From an uncultured Mycoplasmatota bacterium (GTDB lineage: Bacteria; Bacillota_I; Bacilli_A; RF39; UBA660): a stretch of 7,954 nucleotides of DNA. The stretch is taken from the NCBI GenBank assembly GCA_900549325.1, contig UROI01000032.1, positions 1-7,954 of the forward strand. Reading direction: 5' to 3'. The notes under the pieces were generated by a model. It ran no database searches. It had not been told where the DNA came from and saw nothing but the letters and a program-made list of their open reading frames with translations. The position numbers were made by a program, and so were the translations under genes. The number at the start of each line of letters is the position of its first letter. The first letter of the stretch is position 1. Shown here piece by piece: positions 1-6,738 of this stretch.

Positions 1-55
1 TTTATTAAATAAAATTAGTGGATATTTTTTGACACCCACTAAATATTATAGAACC

Positions 56-82
56 AAGATTATAAAGCTAATCTTCTTTTTT
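56..82 (+). terminator. Rho-independent terminator of an upstream gene
   Basis: A 7-bp perfect stem (AAGATTA at 56-62, TAATCTT at 69-75) with a 6-base loop is followed by C and six T (77-82). The stem is short and AT-rich, so it is a modest terminator. It would end a plus-strand transcript that enters from before the window. Confidence 0.5.
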
Positions 83-103
83 GTGGAAAATTGTGTTAAA
101 TAA

Positions 104-132
104 TTGACATTTATAAATTAATACTGTAATTT
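104..132 (+). promoter_or_regulatory. Putative sigma-A promoter of the LuxR-type gene
   Basis: A perfect -35 TTGACA lies at 104-109. The -10 is less clear: TGTAAT at 125-130 matches five of six bases but leaves a 15-base spacer, while TAATTT at 127-132 gives 17 bases with a poorer match. It sits after the terminator and before the first gene, leaving a leader of about 70 bases. Confidence 0.45.
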
Positions 133-208
133 TAAGTTAAAAAAATATATAAAATAGATAAAAGTATGTTAAAATAATTAATAGAAGTTGTTATAGGAAG
201 TGATTAAA

Positions 209-1609
209 ATGATAAATTCTAAAGTTACAAATATTAATAACATACGTAAAAAGACTATTCCATATATGTTGTCATGGATTATCTTTTATTCATGGTTAGT
301 TATGTTTTTTACTTGGTGGATTAATAATTTTAAAAATAATTATATATTTGATGAAAATATAATATCTATTTTATCATGCTTGTTATTATTAATAATACCT
401 ATAATATCGTATTTAACAACACCAGATAAATTTAAAAAGTATTTTAAAGTAGGAGGAATAGGAAGTCTAATTATTATAGTATCTTACTATATATTTAATA
501 CTATTCAAACTACTAGTATAATAAAAAATATTATATATATACTACCATTATTCATTGGACTTACTTATGCTGGGTTATTACAAAGTTATATATACATTAT
601 GAATAATACAGAAAAGTTTTTTACTATAATTTTTGGAAATTTTCTTCTTATGATTTTATCTATTTTAAATTATTATAATATCATAAATATTAATAATAAT
701 TATATATTTTTTATAATAATGTTAATGTCATCGTTATTACTTATGATAAAATTTAATATTAAAGATTATAAAGATGAAGAAGAAAAGTATTCTATCAATA
801 CTCCTAAAACATCAAAAATATTATATATATCATTATTAATTAATTGTATATTTTTAGTATTTTGTAGAGGGGTAGGAAGAGCATTTGTATTACTTGCTAA
901 TGATATGTATACATTCAACTTAGAAATATATTACTATTTAGGTGGATTAGTTGGATGTATAATATTAATTATTTTATATAGGAATTTTGAAAAATGTAAT
1001 ATTTTAATTTGGAATATAGTGTCTGGTTCATTTATTTTTGCCGCTATTCTATATATGTATCCAGCAACAGAATTTATAAAAGATATGTATGCATTTATAT
1101 TAGGAACAGGTATATTGATGGGAATATGTAGTATGTATTATACTCTTGGAGTAATTAGTAAAAAATATTGGGATTTTACGTATACAAGATTTAATATTTT
1201 AACAATCGATATCTTAGGATGCGGTTTAGGAACCTTTTTAGGTAATTATATATATAGTGCTGGTAGTAATACATTTAATATGATAATATTAACTATTTCT
1301 GTTATCATGATGATAATATTACTTATTATTTCACCAATTTTATTAATTACCTATTTTAATGATAAATGGGATGAAGATTCAACAAAAGCAATAATTGATA
1401 ATTATAACATTAGAAAGTTTAGTAAATATAATTTTACATCAAAAGAAATAGAAGTATGTAATTATATGCTTCAAAGTTTAACTGTTAGACAAATAGCCGC
1501 TAATATGAATATTAGTGAAAATACTGTTAAGTTTCATAAAAAACAAATATTCAAAAAATTAAATATAAATTCTAAAGAAGAATTTAATAATATTTTAAAC
1601 AATGGATAA
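209..1609 (+). CDS. Membrane-bound LuxR-family transcriptional regulator (12 TM + HTH)
   Basis: The protein (466 residues) combines a polytopic membrane domain with a C-terminal LuxR/GerE DNA-binding domain. Hydrophobic stretches near residues 18-38, 50-72, 80-97, 105-129, 136-157 and 165-181, a charged loop at 182-203, then six more up to about 382, give a 6+6 layout like the major facilitator fold. Residues 404-463 form the HTH domain: FTSKE starts it and TVRQIAANMNISENTVKFHK (425-444) covers the turn and recognition helix, with the typical 'T-V-K-x-H' signature. Family knowledge: similar MFS-LuxR fusions are thought to couple a membrane-sensed signal to transcription, but ligands are mostly unknown. 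I chose ATG 209 over the in-frame GTG at 200 because AGGAAGTGAT (195-204) is a good Shine-Dalgarno 8 bases upstream, and GTG 200 would overlap it. There is no receiver domain. The gene is monocistronic, ended by a strong terminator. The exported-protein genes downstream are possible targets, by position only. Confidence 0.85.
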   Translation: MINSKVTNINNIRKKTIPYMLSWIIFYSWLVMFFTWWINNFKNNYIFDENIISILSCLLLLIIPIISYLTTPDKFKKYFKVGGIGSLIIIVSYYIFNTIQTTSIIKNIIYILPLFIGLTYAGLLQSYIYIMNNTEKFFTIIFGNFLLMILSILNYYNIININNNYIFFIIMLMSSLLLMIKFNIKDYKDEEEKYSINTPKTSKILYISLLINCIFLVFCRGVGRAFVLLANDMYTFNLEIYYYLGGLVGCIILIILYRNFEKCNILIWNIVSGSFIFAAILYMYPATEFIKDMYAFILGTGILMGICSMYYTLGVISKKYWDFTYTRFNILTIDILGCGLGTFLGNYIYSAGSNTFNMIILTISVIMMIILLIISPILLITYFNDKWDEDSTKAIIDNYNIRKFSKYNFTSKEIEVCNYMLQSLTVRQIAANMNISENTVKFHKKQIFKKLNINSKEEFNNILNNG

Positions 1610-1660
1610 CCTACCTATAGGGTAGAATAAGAACCTACCCCTATAGGTAGGTTGTTTTTT
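1608..1660 (+). terminator. Strong intrinsic terminator after the LuxR-type gene
   Basis: An 18-base arm (1608-1625) pairs fully with 1635-1653 apart from one bulged C, around a 9-base loop. G and six T (1655-1660) follow. The stem starts inside the TAA stop codon. This is the most GC-rich and longest stem in the window and should separate the regulator from the next gene. Confidence 0.92.
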
Positions 1661-1692
1661 GCATAAAATGGATATAAAATTAAAACGTAAAA

Positions 1693-1721
1693 TTAACATA
1701 GAGGAACATATCATATATATG
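1693..1721 (+). promoter_or_regulatory. Possible promoter of the exported-protein cassette
   Basis: TTAACA at 1693-1698 could be a -35, with TATATG at 1716-1721 (17-base spacer) or TATATA at 1714-1719 (15-base spacer) as -10. A promoter is expected here because the preceding terminator is strong. The AT-rich background makes such matches common, so this is a weak call. The overlapping CATAT/ATATG arms (1707-1721) followed by CT6 could instead be a small attenuator-like hairpin. Confidence 0.3.
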
Positions 1722-1788
1722 CTTTTTTCAAATAATGAAGGTGTCAAAAAAGAAAATAATAAAATAAAAAAAGATAGGAGAAATAAAT

Positions 1789-2454
1789 ATGGAAAAAAAT
1801 AGAACAGGACAAATAATGACAATAATAGCATTAATAGTAGGAATAATAGGAATATCAATAGGCTTTGCTGCCTTTTCAAGTGCACTTAATATTCAAGCAA
1901 GTGCTAATGTAAAACCAGATAGTAATACAATGAATGTAGATTTTTCTAGTTCAATGGCAGCAGTAGAAATAAATGATATTATCCCAACAACTACACCAGA
2001 AGTAGGAATAGAAAGCACTGCTGCTAAAATAGATAATACAGCAGATCCTACAATTAAAAATTTAAGTGCTACATTTACTGAACCAGGACAAAAAGCAGTA
2101 TATGAATTTTATGCATTTAATATTGGTGAATTAAAAGCTTTTTTAAAAAGTATAGTATATGAAAATGTAACTGGTGAAACTAGTAATAAAATATGCACAG
2201 CTGTACAAGGTGGAAATACCGCTACTGAAACATTAGTACAAAAAGCTTGTGAAAAAATATCAGTCACAGTAGTAGTAGGTGATTCTATTTCAACTACTAG
2301 TGGTATAGCATCAATTTCTGATCATGCATTAGAAAAAAAGACTAGTGAAAAAATAACAGTTACTTTAGAATATGCAGCTGATGCTGAAAGAACTGACGGT
2401 GATTTTACTGTTTCGTTTGGTAATATTATTTTAAATTATAGTTCTGCCAATTAA
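1789..2454 (+). CDS. TasA/camelysin-like exported protein
   Basis: This 221-residue protein has a short basic N-terminus, one hydrophobic segment (about residues 9-28) and the motif SIGFAAFSSALNI (23-35), followed by a threonine/serine-rich beta-type body. The stretch 90-112 (IKNLSATFTEPGQKAVYEFY and onward, then 'N-I-G') resembles the first strands of the TasA/camelysin (CalY) beta-sandwich family, where a 'TFxxPGD.V.Y.F...N.G' pattern is usual. Cys136 and Cys154 are the only cysteines and could form a disulfide. Known: TasA-like proteins are exported by Sec and processed by the SipW-type signal peptidase to build matrix fibres or surface proteins. Inferred: this one is an exported or membrane-tethered surface protein. 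No sortase motif is seen. The start is ATG 1789, with TAGGAG at 1775-1780, 8 bases upstream. It is the first gene of the cassette, and the partner signal-peptidase-like gene follows directly. Confidence 0.65.
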   Translation: MEKNRTGQIMTIIALIVGIIGISIGFAAFSSALNIQASANVKPDSNTMNVDFSSSMAAVEINDIIPTTTPEVGIESTAAKIDNTADPTIKNLSATFTEPGQKAVYEFYAFNIGELKAFLKSIVYENVTGETSNKICTAVQGGNTATETLVQKACEKISVTVVVGDSISTTSGIASISDHALEKKTSEKITVTLEYAADAERTDGDFTVSFGNIILNYSSAN

Positions 2455-2459
2455 AAAAT

Positions 2460-2481
2460 GGCATGGTAAAATAACCGTGTC
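2460..2481 (+). other. Small intercistronic hairpin
   Basis: GGCATGGT (2460-2467) pairs with ACCGTGTC (2474-2481) using two G-U pairs, with a 6-base loop, right after the first cassette gene. The bases after it (AATTTAAG) are not a proper T-run, so it is a poor terminator. It could lower downstream transcription or protect the 3' end of the first message, giving more of the first protein. This is an inference. Confidence 0.35.
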
Positions 2482-2490
2482 AATTTAAGA

Positions 2491-2512
2491 TAGGAGAATA
2501 AAATGAAAAAAA
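2491..2512 (+). repeat. Shine-Dalgarno, ATG and A7 run of the membrane-protein gene (out of frame)
   Basis: TAGGAG (2491-2496) and ATG (2503-2505, 6-base spacing) form a textbook start, and the 12 bases 2487-2498 are identical to those before the first cassette gene (1771-1782). Yet the ATG reads only M-K-K-S before TAA (2515-2517), because 2506-2512 is a run of seven A. With eight A the reading would be MKKKLIILLLIF, joining smoothly to the long open frame that follows. This is either a one-base sequencing or assembly error, a true frameshift, or a slippery switch. Confidence 0.75.
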
Positions 2513-2522
2513 GTTAATAATC

Positions 2523-2915
2523 TTGCTTTTAATTTTTAGTATATTATTTATTTTAAATATTTTTACATTTAAAATATTAGATCAAATAAAATTAGATATT
2601 ATATTATTACTAATATTTGTATTAACATATATAACATTAGGTTTTGAAAAAGATAGACATCGTTATACTAAAGATGTAATTCTAGAAATAACAATAATTT
2701 TAATATTCTTTTTTATATTATACTATTTATTTGGTATATTAGTGGGATTTGCACAAAATGCTAATTATTATACATATAAATCATTGATAAATATTATTCT
2801 TCCAATTATAATATTTATACTAATAAAAGAAGTTTTAAGATATCAATTATTAACTAAGGCTAGTGAATCTAAAATAATAATATATCAATTAGGAATCCTT
2901 TTTATTTGGAGGTAA
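2523..2915 (+). CDS. Polytopic membrane protein, probable N-terminal fragment of a signal peptidase I-like protein
   Basis: The open frame gives 130 residues from TTG 2523, but no Shine-Dalgarno precedes that codon. The natural start is ATG 2503, one base out of frame at an A7 run; repaired, the product would be 137 residues. It is almost entirely hydrophobic, with about four membrane segments (near 2-20, 22-39, 50-70 and 83-103). Between the second and third lies 'GFEKDRHRYTKD', and 'FILYYLFGILVGF' follows. From memory, this pattern resembles the N-terminal membrane domain of long signal peptidase I proteins in uncultured Firmicutes, which carry the S26 catalytic Ser/Lys domain afterwards. 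That domain is absent here: the frame stops at 2915, within the next gene's ribosome-binding region. Its place between two exported-protein genes would suit a SipW-type peptidase. I think it is a decayed or truncated copy, though a small accessory membrane protein is possible. The stop lies 4 bases before the next ATG, so translation may be coupled. Confidence 0.5.
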   Translation: MLLIFSILFILNIFTFKILDQIKLDIILLLIFVLTYITLGFEKDRHRYTKDVILEITIILIFFFILYYLFGILVGFAQNANYYTYKSLINIILPIIIFILIKEVLRYQLLTKASESKIIIYQLGILFIWR

Positions 2916-2919
2916 ATAT

Positions 2920-4446
2920 ATGAAATTAAGAAAGAAAAAAATATTAACAAAAAAGAATAATTATATTTATCTATATATCTGTATTTTTATATTAATTTTC
3001 TTTTTAAGTGTTGGCTTTTCAGCCTATAATAACAAATTATCTATAGATAATATTAGTTCTATAGTTAGAGTAGATAAAGATATTCGAGTGACTAATGTTA
3101 ATATTAATGAGGTGAATTCCGCTAGTGGCTATTATGAGGATTATAATGTAACAAGTATTTCAGGAGATGTGAAATTAGATAATAAGGATTCATATATTAT
3201 ATATGAAGTAACGATTTATAATTTAGGTAATGTTCCAATGGGAATAAGTAGTTCATCTATAAATAACGATAACTTAAAATATGAATTTATTGATTATAAC
3301 CTAAAAGAAACTCTTTGTGAAAATGACAAATGTACATTAGGAATAAAGAAAAAAATTAAAATTAAAATATCATATAAAGAAGATGCTAATATTAATGAAG
3401 CAACAAACCATTTTATTTTAAGTTTTAATTTTGGTAGAATCTTTAATATTACATATTTTAATATACCAAATAGTAATAATTTTCCATCAAAAATAATAGA
3501 AGGTGATAATTTAGATATAAATATTATCAATAATACTGATTATTTTTTAAAAGTATATATGAACAATCGATTATTAACTGAAGGTACTGATTATCAATAT
3601 ATTAATAATAATTTAGTAGTAACAAATATTAATGGTGACATAAAAATATATTTCAAAATGCCAATATGTCAAAGGGCAACAGTTCTTCATACTGAAGTAT
3701 GTAAAGGAAATTATTGTAATAGTATGGGTTATAAACCAGGTGGAACAATGGGTTCTAGCACAATAACATACGGTTCATTAGGAACCACTGGAGAATTAAA
3801 ATCAGGCGATGCCTTCGACTGTGACGTAAATGGTGATGGTATATATGACTCCGAAACTGAAAGATTCTACTATGTTAAAGACTTAGAAAATAATGATAAT
3901 ATAGCTGTATTAATATATTATAACAATGTAAGTAATGGAACTCCTAGCAATGATACATACTATCAATATTATACAATTGCTGAAAACTGGCATGGACCAT
4001 TAAATGCAATGAGCCAGCTACCAACAACAACGCAGTGGAAAAATGTAAAACTATCACAAACTAGCAGAAAACTTGTAAATGAATATGGAACAACAAGTTC
4101 AAAAGATGGACACAGCTATCCAGAAACTTTAGACTATTCAAATTATGCTGCTCGCTTATTAACAATGGCTGAAGTAAAAAAACTAACAACAGCTTATATC
4201 CCGTCTTGGAAAAATGGAGAATTGGATGCCCATCTATATCTAGTCGAAAATACAAATTTTTCCAAAAAAGATAACTCAAAATTTGATGGATACTGGCTAG
4301 AAACACCAAGAAACACTATGTCTAATCATGGCTGGATAATCTACGCTACTGCAAGAAGAGTCCATAGTGTAGAAGTTCAGCGAACCGACGTATTAGTCGG
4401 AGTTAGACCAGTAATAGAAGTATCAAAAAATGATATTTCATATTAA
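2920..4446 (+). CDS. Modular exported surface protein with C-terminal GVRPxIEV module
   Basis: This 508-residue protein starts at ATG 2920, with GGAGG at 2908-2912 (7-base spacing). Residues 1-14 are strongly basic, 15-36 are a hydrophobic export or anchor segment, and SVGFSAYNNKLSI (30-42) echoes the first cassette protein. Residues about 50-175 look like a TasA/camelysin-type beta domain with a CENDKC cysteine pair (133 and 138). Residues 172-247 look like a second beta repeat (…EGDNLDINIINN…, MNNRLLTEGTDYQY). From Cys250 a different module begins: CQRATVLHTEVCKGNYC, a calcium-loop-like DxDxNGDGxxD at 300-310, ENWHGP (355-360), YAARLLTMAEV (409-419), YWLETPR (458-464) and GVRPVIEV (494-501). 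I recall this C-terminal arrangement from many paralogous surface proteins of uncultured gut Firmicutes, with no assigned function. The stretch between YWLETPR and GVRP is the part that differs most between such paralogs. No sortase motif or catalytic triad is evident. It is the last gene of the cassette, and no clear terminator follows. Confidence 0.65.
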   Translation: MKLRKKKILTKKNNYIYLYICIFILIFFLSVGFSAYNNKLSIDNISSIVRVDKDIRVTNVNINEVNSASGYYEDYNVTSISGDVKLDNKDSYIIYEVTIYNLGNVPMGISSSSINNDNLKYEFIDYNLKETLCENDKCTLGIKKKIKIKISYKEDANINEATNHFILSFNFGRIFNITYFNIPNSNNFPSKIIEGDNLDINIINNTDYFLKVYMNNRLLTEGTDYQYINNNLVVTNINGDIKIYFKMPICQRATVLHTEVCKGNYCNSMGYKPGGTMGSSTITYGSLGTTGELKSGDAFDCDVNGDGIYDSETERFYYVKDLENNDNIAVLIYYNNVSNGTPSNDTYYQYYTIAENWHGPLNAMSQLPTTTQWKNVKLSQTSRKLVNEYGTTSSKDGHSYPETLDYSNYAARLLTMAEVKKLTTAYIPSWKNGELDAHLYLVENTNFSKKDNSKFDGYWLETPRNTMSNHGWIIYATARRVHSVEVQRTDVLVGVRPVIEVSKNDISY

Positions 4447-4671
4447 AAATATATAAATATGATATAACTATTGATGTTTCTTTCTTATTTGATAGATGCT
4501 TTTTGATATTTAATCCTAGTATATTTATATTTTCTTGGTTACATACTTTTAATGATATACCTTATAATTTATTTTTTAGCATATAGATATTACTAAATAT
4601 TTTAATGGAAAAACTTATGTTATAAATATAATTAAAAACGAATTCAATGCTAATAATAATCTTCTTTTTTG
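4447..4671. other. Intergenic spacer with no recognised gene
   Basis: These bases are AT-rich and hold no open frame with a ribosome-binding site on either strand. The longest ATG frame I noticed is 14 codons from 4552, without a Shine-Dalgarno. I see no convincing terminator for the surface-protein gene. TAATCTTCTTTTTTGT at 4657-4672 also occurs at 69-84, where it is the 3' arm and tail of a terminator. Here it has no matching 5' arm and merely abuts the -35 box. Confidence 0.5.
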
Positions 4672-4700
4672 TTGACATTTTTCACTATATTTCTTATAAT
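4672..4700 (+). promoter_or_regulatory. Consensus sigma-A promoter of the transketolase gene
   Basis: TTGACA at 4672-4677 and TATAAT at 4695-4700 are both perfect, with the optimal 17-base spacer. Transcription should begin near 4707, only about 18 bases before the ATG, so the leader contains little more than the Shine-Dalgarno AGGTAGG (4710-4716). A T-rich stretch just upstream (4661-4670) may add strength. Expression is probably high and constitutive. Confidence 0.88.
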
Positions 4701-4724
4701 TAACTTGTAAGGTAGGTAATAAAT

Positions 4725-6689
4725 ATGAAACTAAATGAAAAAAGAATTATTAATGACATAAGACTATTATCACTTGATATGATAAATACTGCAGGTTCAG
4801 GTCATCCTGGAATAGCCTTAGATTTAGCTCCAACTATGTATACACTATTAGCATATCATTTAAAGTTTGATTTAGAAAGAAAGACTTGGTGTAATAGAGA
4901 TAGATTAGTATTATCTTCAGGACATGCTTCTGCTCTTTTATATGCTAGTTTATTCTATTGCTTAGATGACTATTCACTAGAAGAATTAAAAAATTATAGA
5001 AGAATAACATCACCATTATCAGCTTATCCTGAATATGATCTAAATGGTAGAATAGAGTGTACTACAGGTTTACCAGGAGAAGGTCTAGCTACTTCCGTAG
5101 GTATGGCAATGGGTGAAAAGTACCTAGCAGCTACTTTTAATAGAAAGAAGAATCCATTATTTGACTATAATATCTACTGTATATGTTCTGAAGGTGATAT
5201 GATGGAAGGAATATCCTATGAAGCAGCTTCCTTAGCAGGAACACTATCTTTAGATAATTTAATAGTATTATATGATTCTAATGAGATGACTGCTGATGGT
5301 AGTATAGATAAAACCTTTGACGAGAATGTTTTAGATAGATTTAAGAGTATGAACTGGAATACTATTGAGGTGAAAAATGGTGAGTCTGTTGGGGAAATAT
5401 CTAATGCTATAGAAAAGGCTAAGAAGAGTAATAAACCTACAATTATCAAAATAGATACTGTACTTGGAGTACATTCAAAATATGAAGGAACAAATAAAAT
5501 ACATTCTAATCTAGAACTAGAAGATTTAAATAATATTAGAACAGAGTTAAAAGGAACTGGTGAGTTTACTTTTGACGAAGAAGCAAGAAATAACTTATTA
5601 AAATTTATTAAAGAAGGAACTGATGACTATTATAGAGAATGGTATAGTGAATATGAAATGTATATTGCTAATGCTACTGATAGTGAGAAAGATAATCTTA
5701 ACTTAGTAATAGAAAATGATAAGATAATTCTTGATATAGCAGCAGTTATTGATACTAGTAAAATATTCGAAGATAAAGCAATGCGTGATATAAACTACCA
5801 AATAATGAATGTTATAGCTTCATTTATACCTAATTTTATGGGTGGAAGTTCTGATATGGTATGCAGTACTAAAACTTATCTAAAAGGTAAGAAAGAGTTT
5901 ACTTATGATGAAAATGCTGGCAGAAATATTAACTTTGGTGTAAGAGAATCTCTAATGGGAGCTATAATGAATGGTCTTGCTCTTACTAATATAAGAAGCT
6001 TTGGTAGTACTTACTTAGCTCTAGCGGGCAAAATGATGCCTGAAATAAGGATGTCTTCAATGATGAAACTACCAGTAACTTATATCTTTACTCATGATAG
6101 TGTAAGAGCGGGTCAAGAAGGTATGACACATGAACCAATTGAAGAACTTGGTAATTTGAGAAATATACCAGGGCTTAATGTCTTTAGACCAGCCGATTAT
6201 AAAGAATTAATAGGTAGTTGGAATTACATTCTAAAAGAAGGAAAACCTAGTGCTTTAGTATTACCTAAAGGACATAATGAAACCATGAAACATACTAGTT
6301 CAGATAAGACTACACGTGGAGGCTATATAATAAGTGAAGTAAGAACTAGACTAGATCTTATACTAATAGCTACAGGTTCTGAAGTAGAACTAGCTATGAA
6401 GATAAAAGACGAACTACTAAAAAACTATATCGAAGCAAGAGTAGTATCAATGCCAAACTTAGGTTTATTCCTAAAACAAGATAAAGATTATCAAGAGCAA
6501 GTATTACCTCGTGGTTACAGAAGAATGGCTTTAGAACTATCTAATGATCCAAATTGGTACCGTCTAGTAAATCAAGACGACTTTATCGGAGTAACTGACT
6601 TTGGAAGAACAGGCACTGAAGAAGAAGTACTATCATATTACGAACTTGATCTAACAGATATAATCATAAGAATAAAAAATAGTTTATAA
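4725..6689 (+). CDS. tkt: Transketolase (divergent active site)
   Basis: This 654-residue protein has the full three-domain transketolase layout: an N-terminal diphosphate-binding domain (about 1-300), a pyrimidine-binding domain (about 345-515) and a C-terminal domain (about 530-654). The enzyme moves two-carbon ketol units between sugar phosphates in the non-oxidative pentose phosphate pathway, using thiamine diphosphate and a metal ion in the cytosol. Landmarks seen: SGHPG (His27), SSGHAS (His67), Asn186 in YDSNEM, His260, GGSSD (373-377), the catalytic glutamate Glu408 in NFGVRE, THDS (457), TH at 468-469, FRPAD (Arg488) and ATGSEVELA (549-557). Unusual changes from the family pattern as I remember it: the metal-binding GDGD is SEGD (155-158), PGHPEYG is SAYPEYD (99-105, histidine replaced by Tyr101), GPLGQG is GLPGEG (115-120), and GEDGPTH is GQEGMTH (463-469). 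No stop or frameshift interrupts it. Activity is likely, but substrate preference may differ. It is followed by sirA and yneF as in Bacillus subtilis. The start is ATG 4725 with AGGTAGG upstream. Confidence 0.93.
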   Translation: MKLNEKRIINDIRLLSLDMINTAGSGHPGIALDLAPTMYTLLAYHLKFDLERKTWCNRDRLVLSSGHASALLYASLFYCLDDYSLEELKNYRRITSPLSAYPEYDLNGRIECTTGLPGEGLATSVGMAMGEKYLAATFNRKKNPLFDYNIYCICSEGDMMEGISYEAASLAGTLSLDNLIVLYDSNEMTADGSIDKTFDENVLDRFKSMNWNTIEVKNGESVGEISNAIEKAKKSNKPTIIKIDTVLGVHSKYEGTNKIHSNLELEDLNNIRTELKGTGEFTFDEEARNNLLKFIKEGTDDYYREWYSEYEMYIANATDSEKDNLNLVIENDKIILDIAAVIDTSKIFEDKAMRDINYQIMNVIASFIPNFMGGSSDMVCSTKTYLKGKKEFTYDENAGRNINFGVRESLMGAIMNGLALTNIRSFGSTYLALAGKMMPEIRMSSMMKLPVTYIFTHDSVRAGQEGMTHEPIEELGNLRNIPGLNVFRPADYKELIGSWNYILKEGKPSALVLPKGHNETMKHTSSDKTTRGGYIISEVRTRLDLILIATGSEVELAMKIKDELLKNYIEARVVSMPNLGLFLKQDKDYQEQVLPRGYRRMALELSNDPNWYRLVNQDDFIGVTDFGRTGTEEEVLSYYELDLTDIIIRIKNSL

Positions 6690-6690
6690 T

Positions 6691-6718
6691 TCGACAAAAT
6701 ATATAAATATAGTATGTT
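6691..6718 (+). promoter_or_regulatory. Possible promoter of the sirA-like gene
   Basis: TCGACA (6691-6696) differs from the -35 consensus by one base, and TATGTT (6713-6718) is a four-of-six -10 with a 16-base spacer. The gene could instead be read from the tkt promoter, since no terminator lies between them; ATAGTA/TACTAT (6709-6714, 6724-6729) forms only a weak stem without a T-run. Confidence 0.35.
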
Positions 6719-6738
6719 AATATTACTATGGTGATATT

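Noticed and set aside
15..42. Inverted repeat TTAGTGG/CCACTAA with a 14-base loop containing T6
   Set aside because: The T-run is inside the loop, not after the stem, so it is not a terminator on this strand. No protein is known to me to bind it.
25..1751. TTTTTTGACACC (25-36) and its reverse complement at 1740-1751
   Set aside because: Half of the match is homopolymer, so a chance match in AT-rich DNA is likely. Positions relative to promoters differ.
1595..1885. Minus-strand open frame of 96 codons
   Set aside because: It overlaps the terminator and the start of the TasA-like gene. It has a leucine/phenylalanine-rich, low-complexity translation and is a mirror of AT-rich DNA.
3294..3530. 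Minus-strand open frame of 78 codons inside the surface-protein gene
   Set aside because: Shadow of the plus-strand gene, without a ribosome-binding site or recognisable product. The frames at 4061-4309 and 5216-5449 were rejected for the same reason.
69..4672. 16-base identity TAATCTTCTTTTTTGT at 69-84 and 4657-4672
   Set aside because: Low-complexity, T-rich sequence. The flanks do not match, and only the first copy has a stem partner. Not a mobile-element repeat.
4446..6710. 15-base identity AAAATATATAAATAT after two genes (4446-4460 and 6696-6710)
   Set aside because: Pure A/T sequence. Similar runs occur elsewhere in the window, and no hairpin or T-tract accompanies it.
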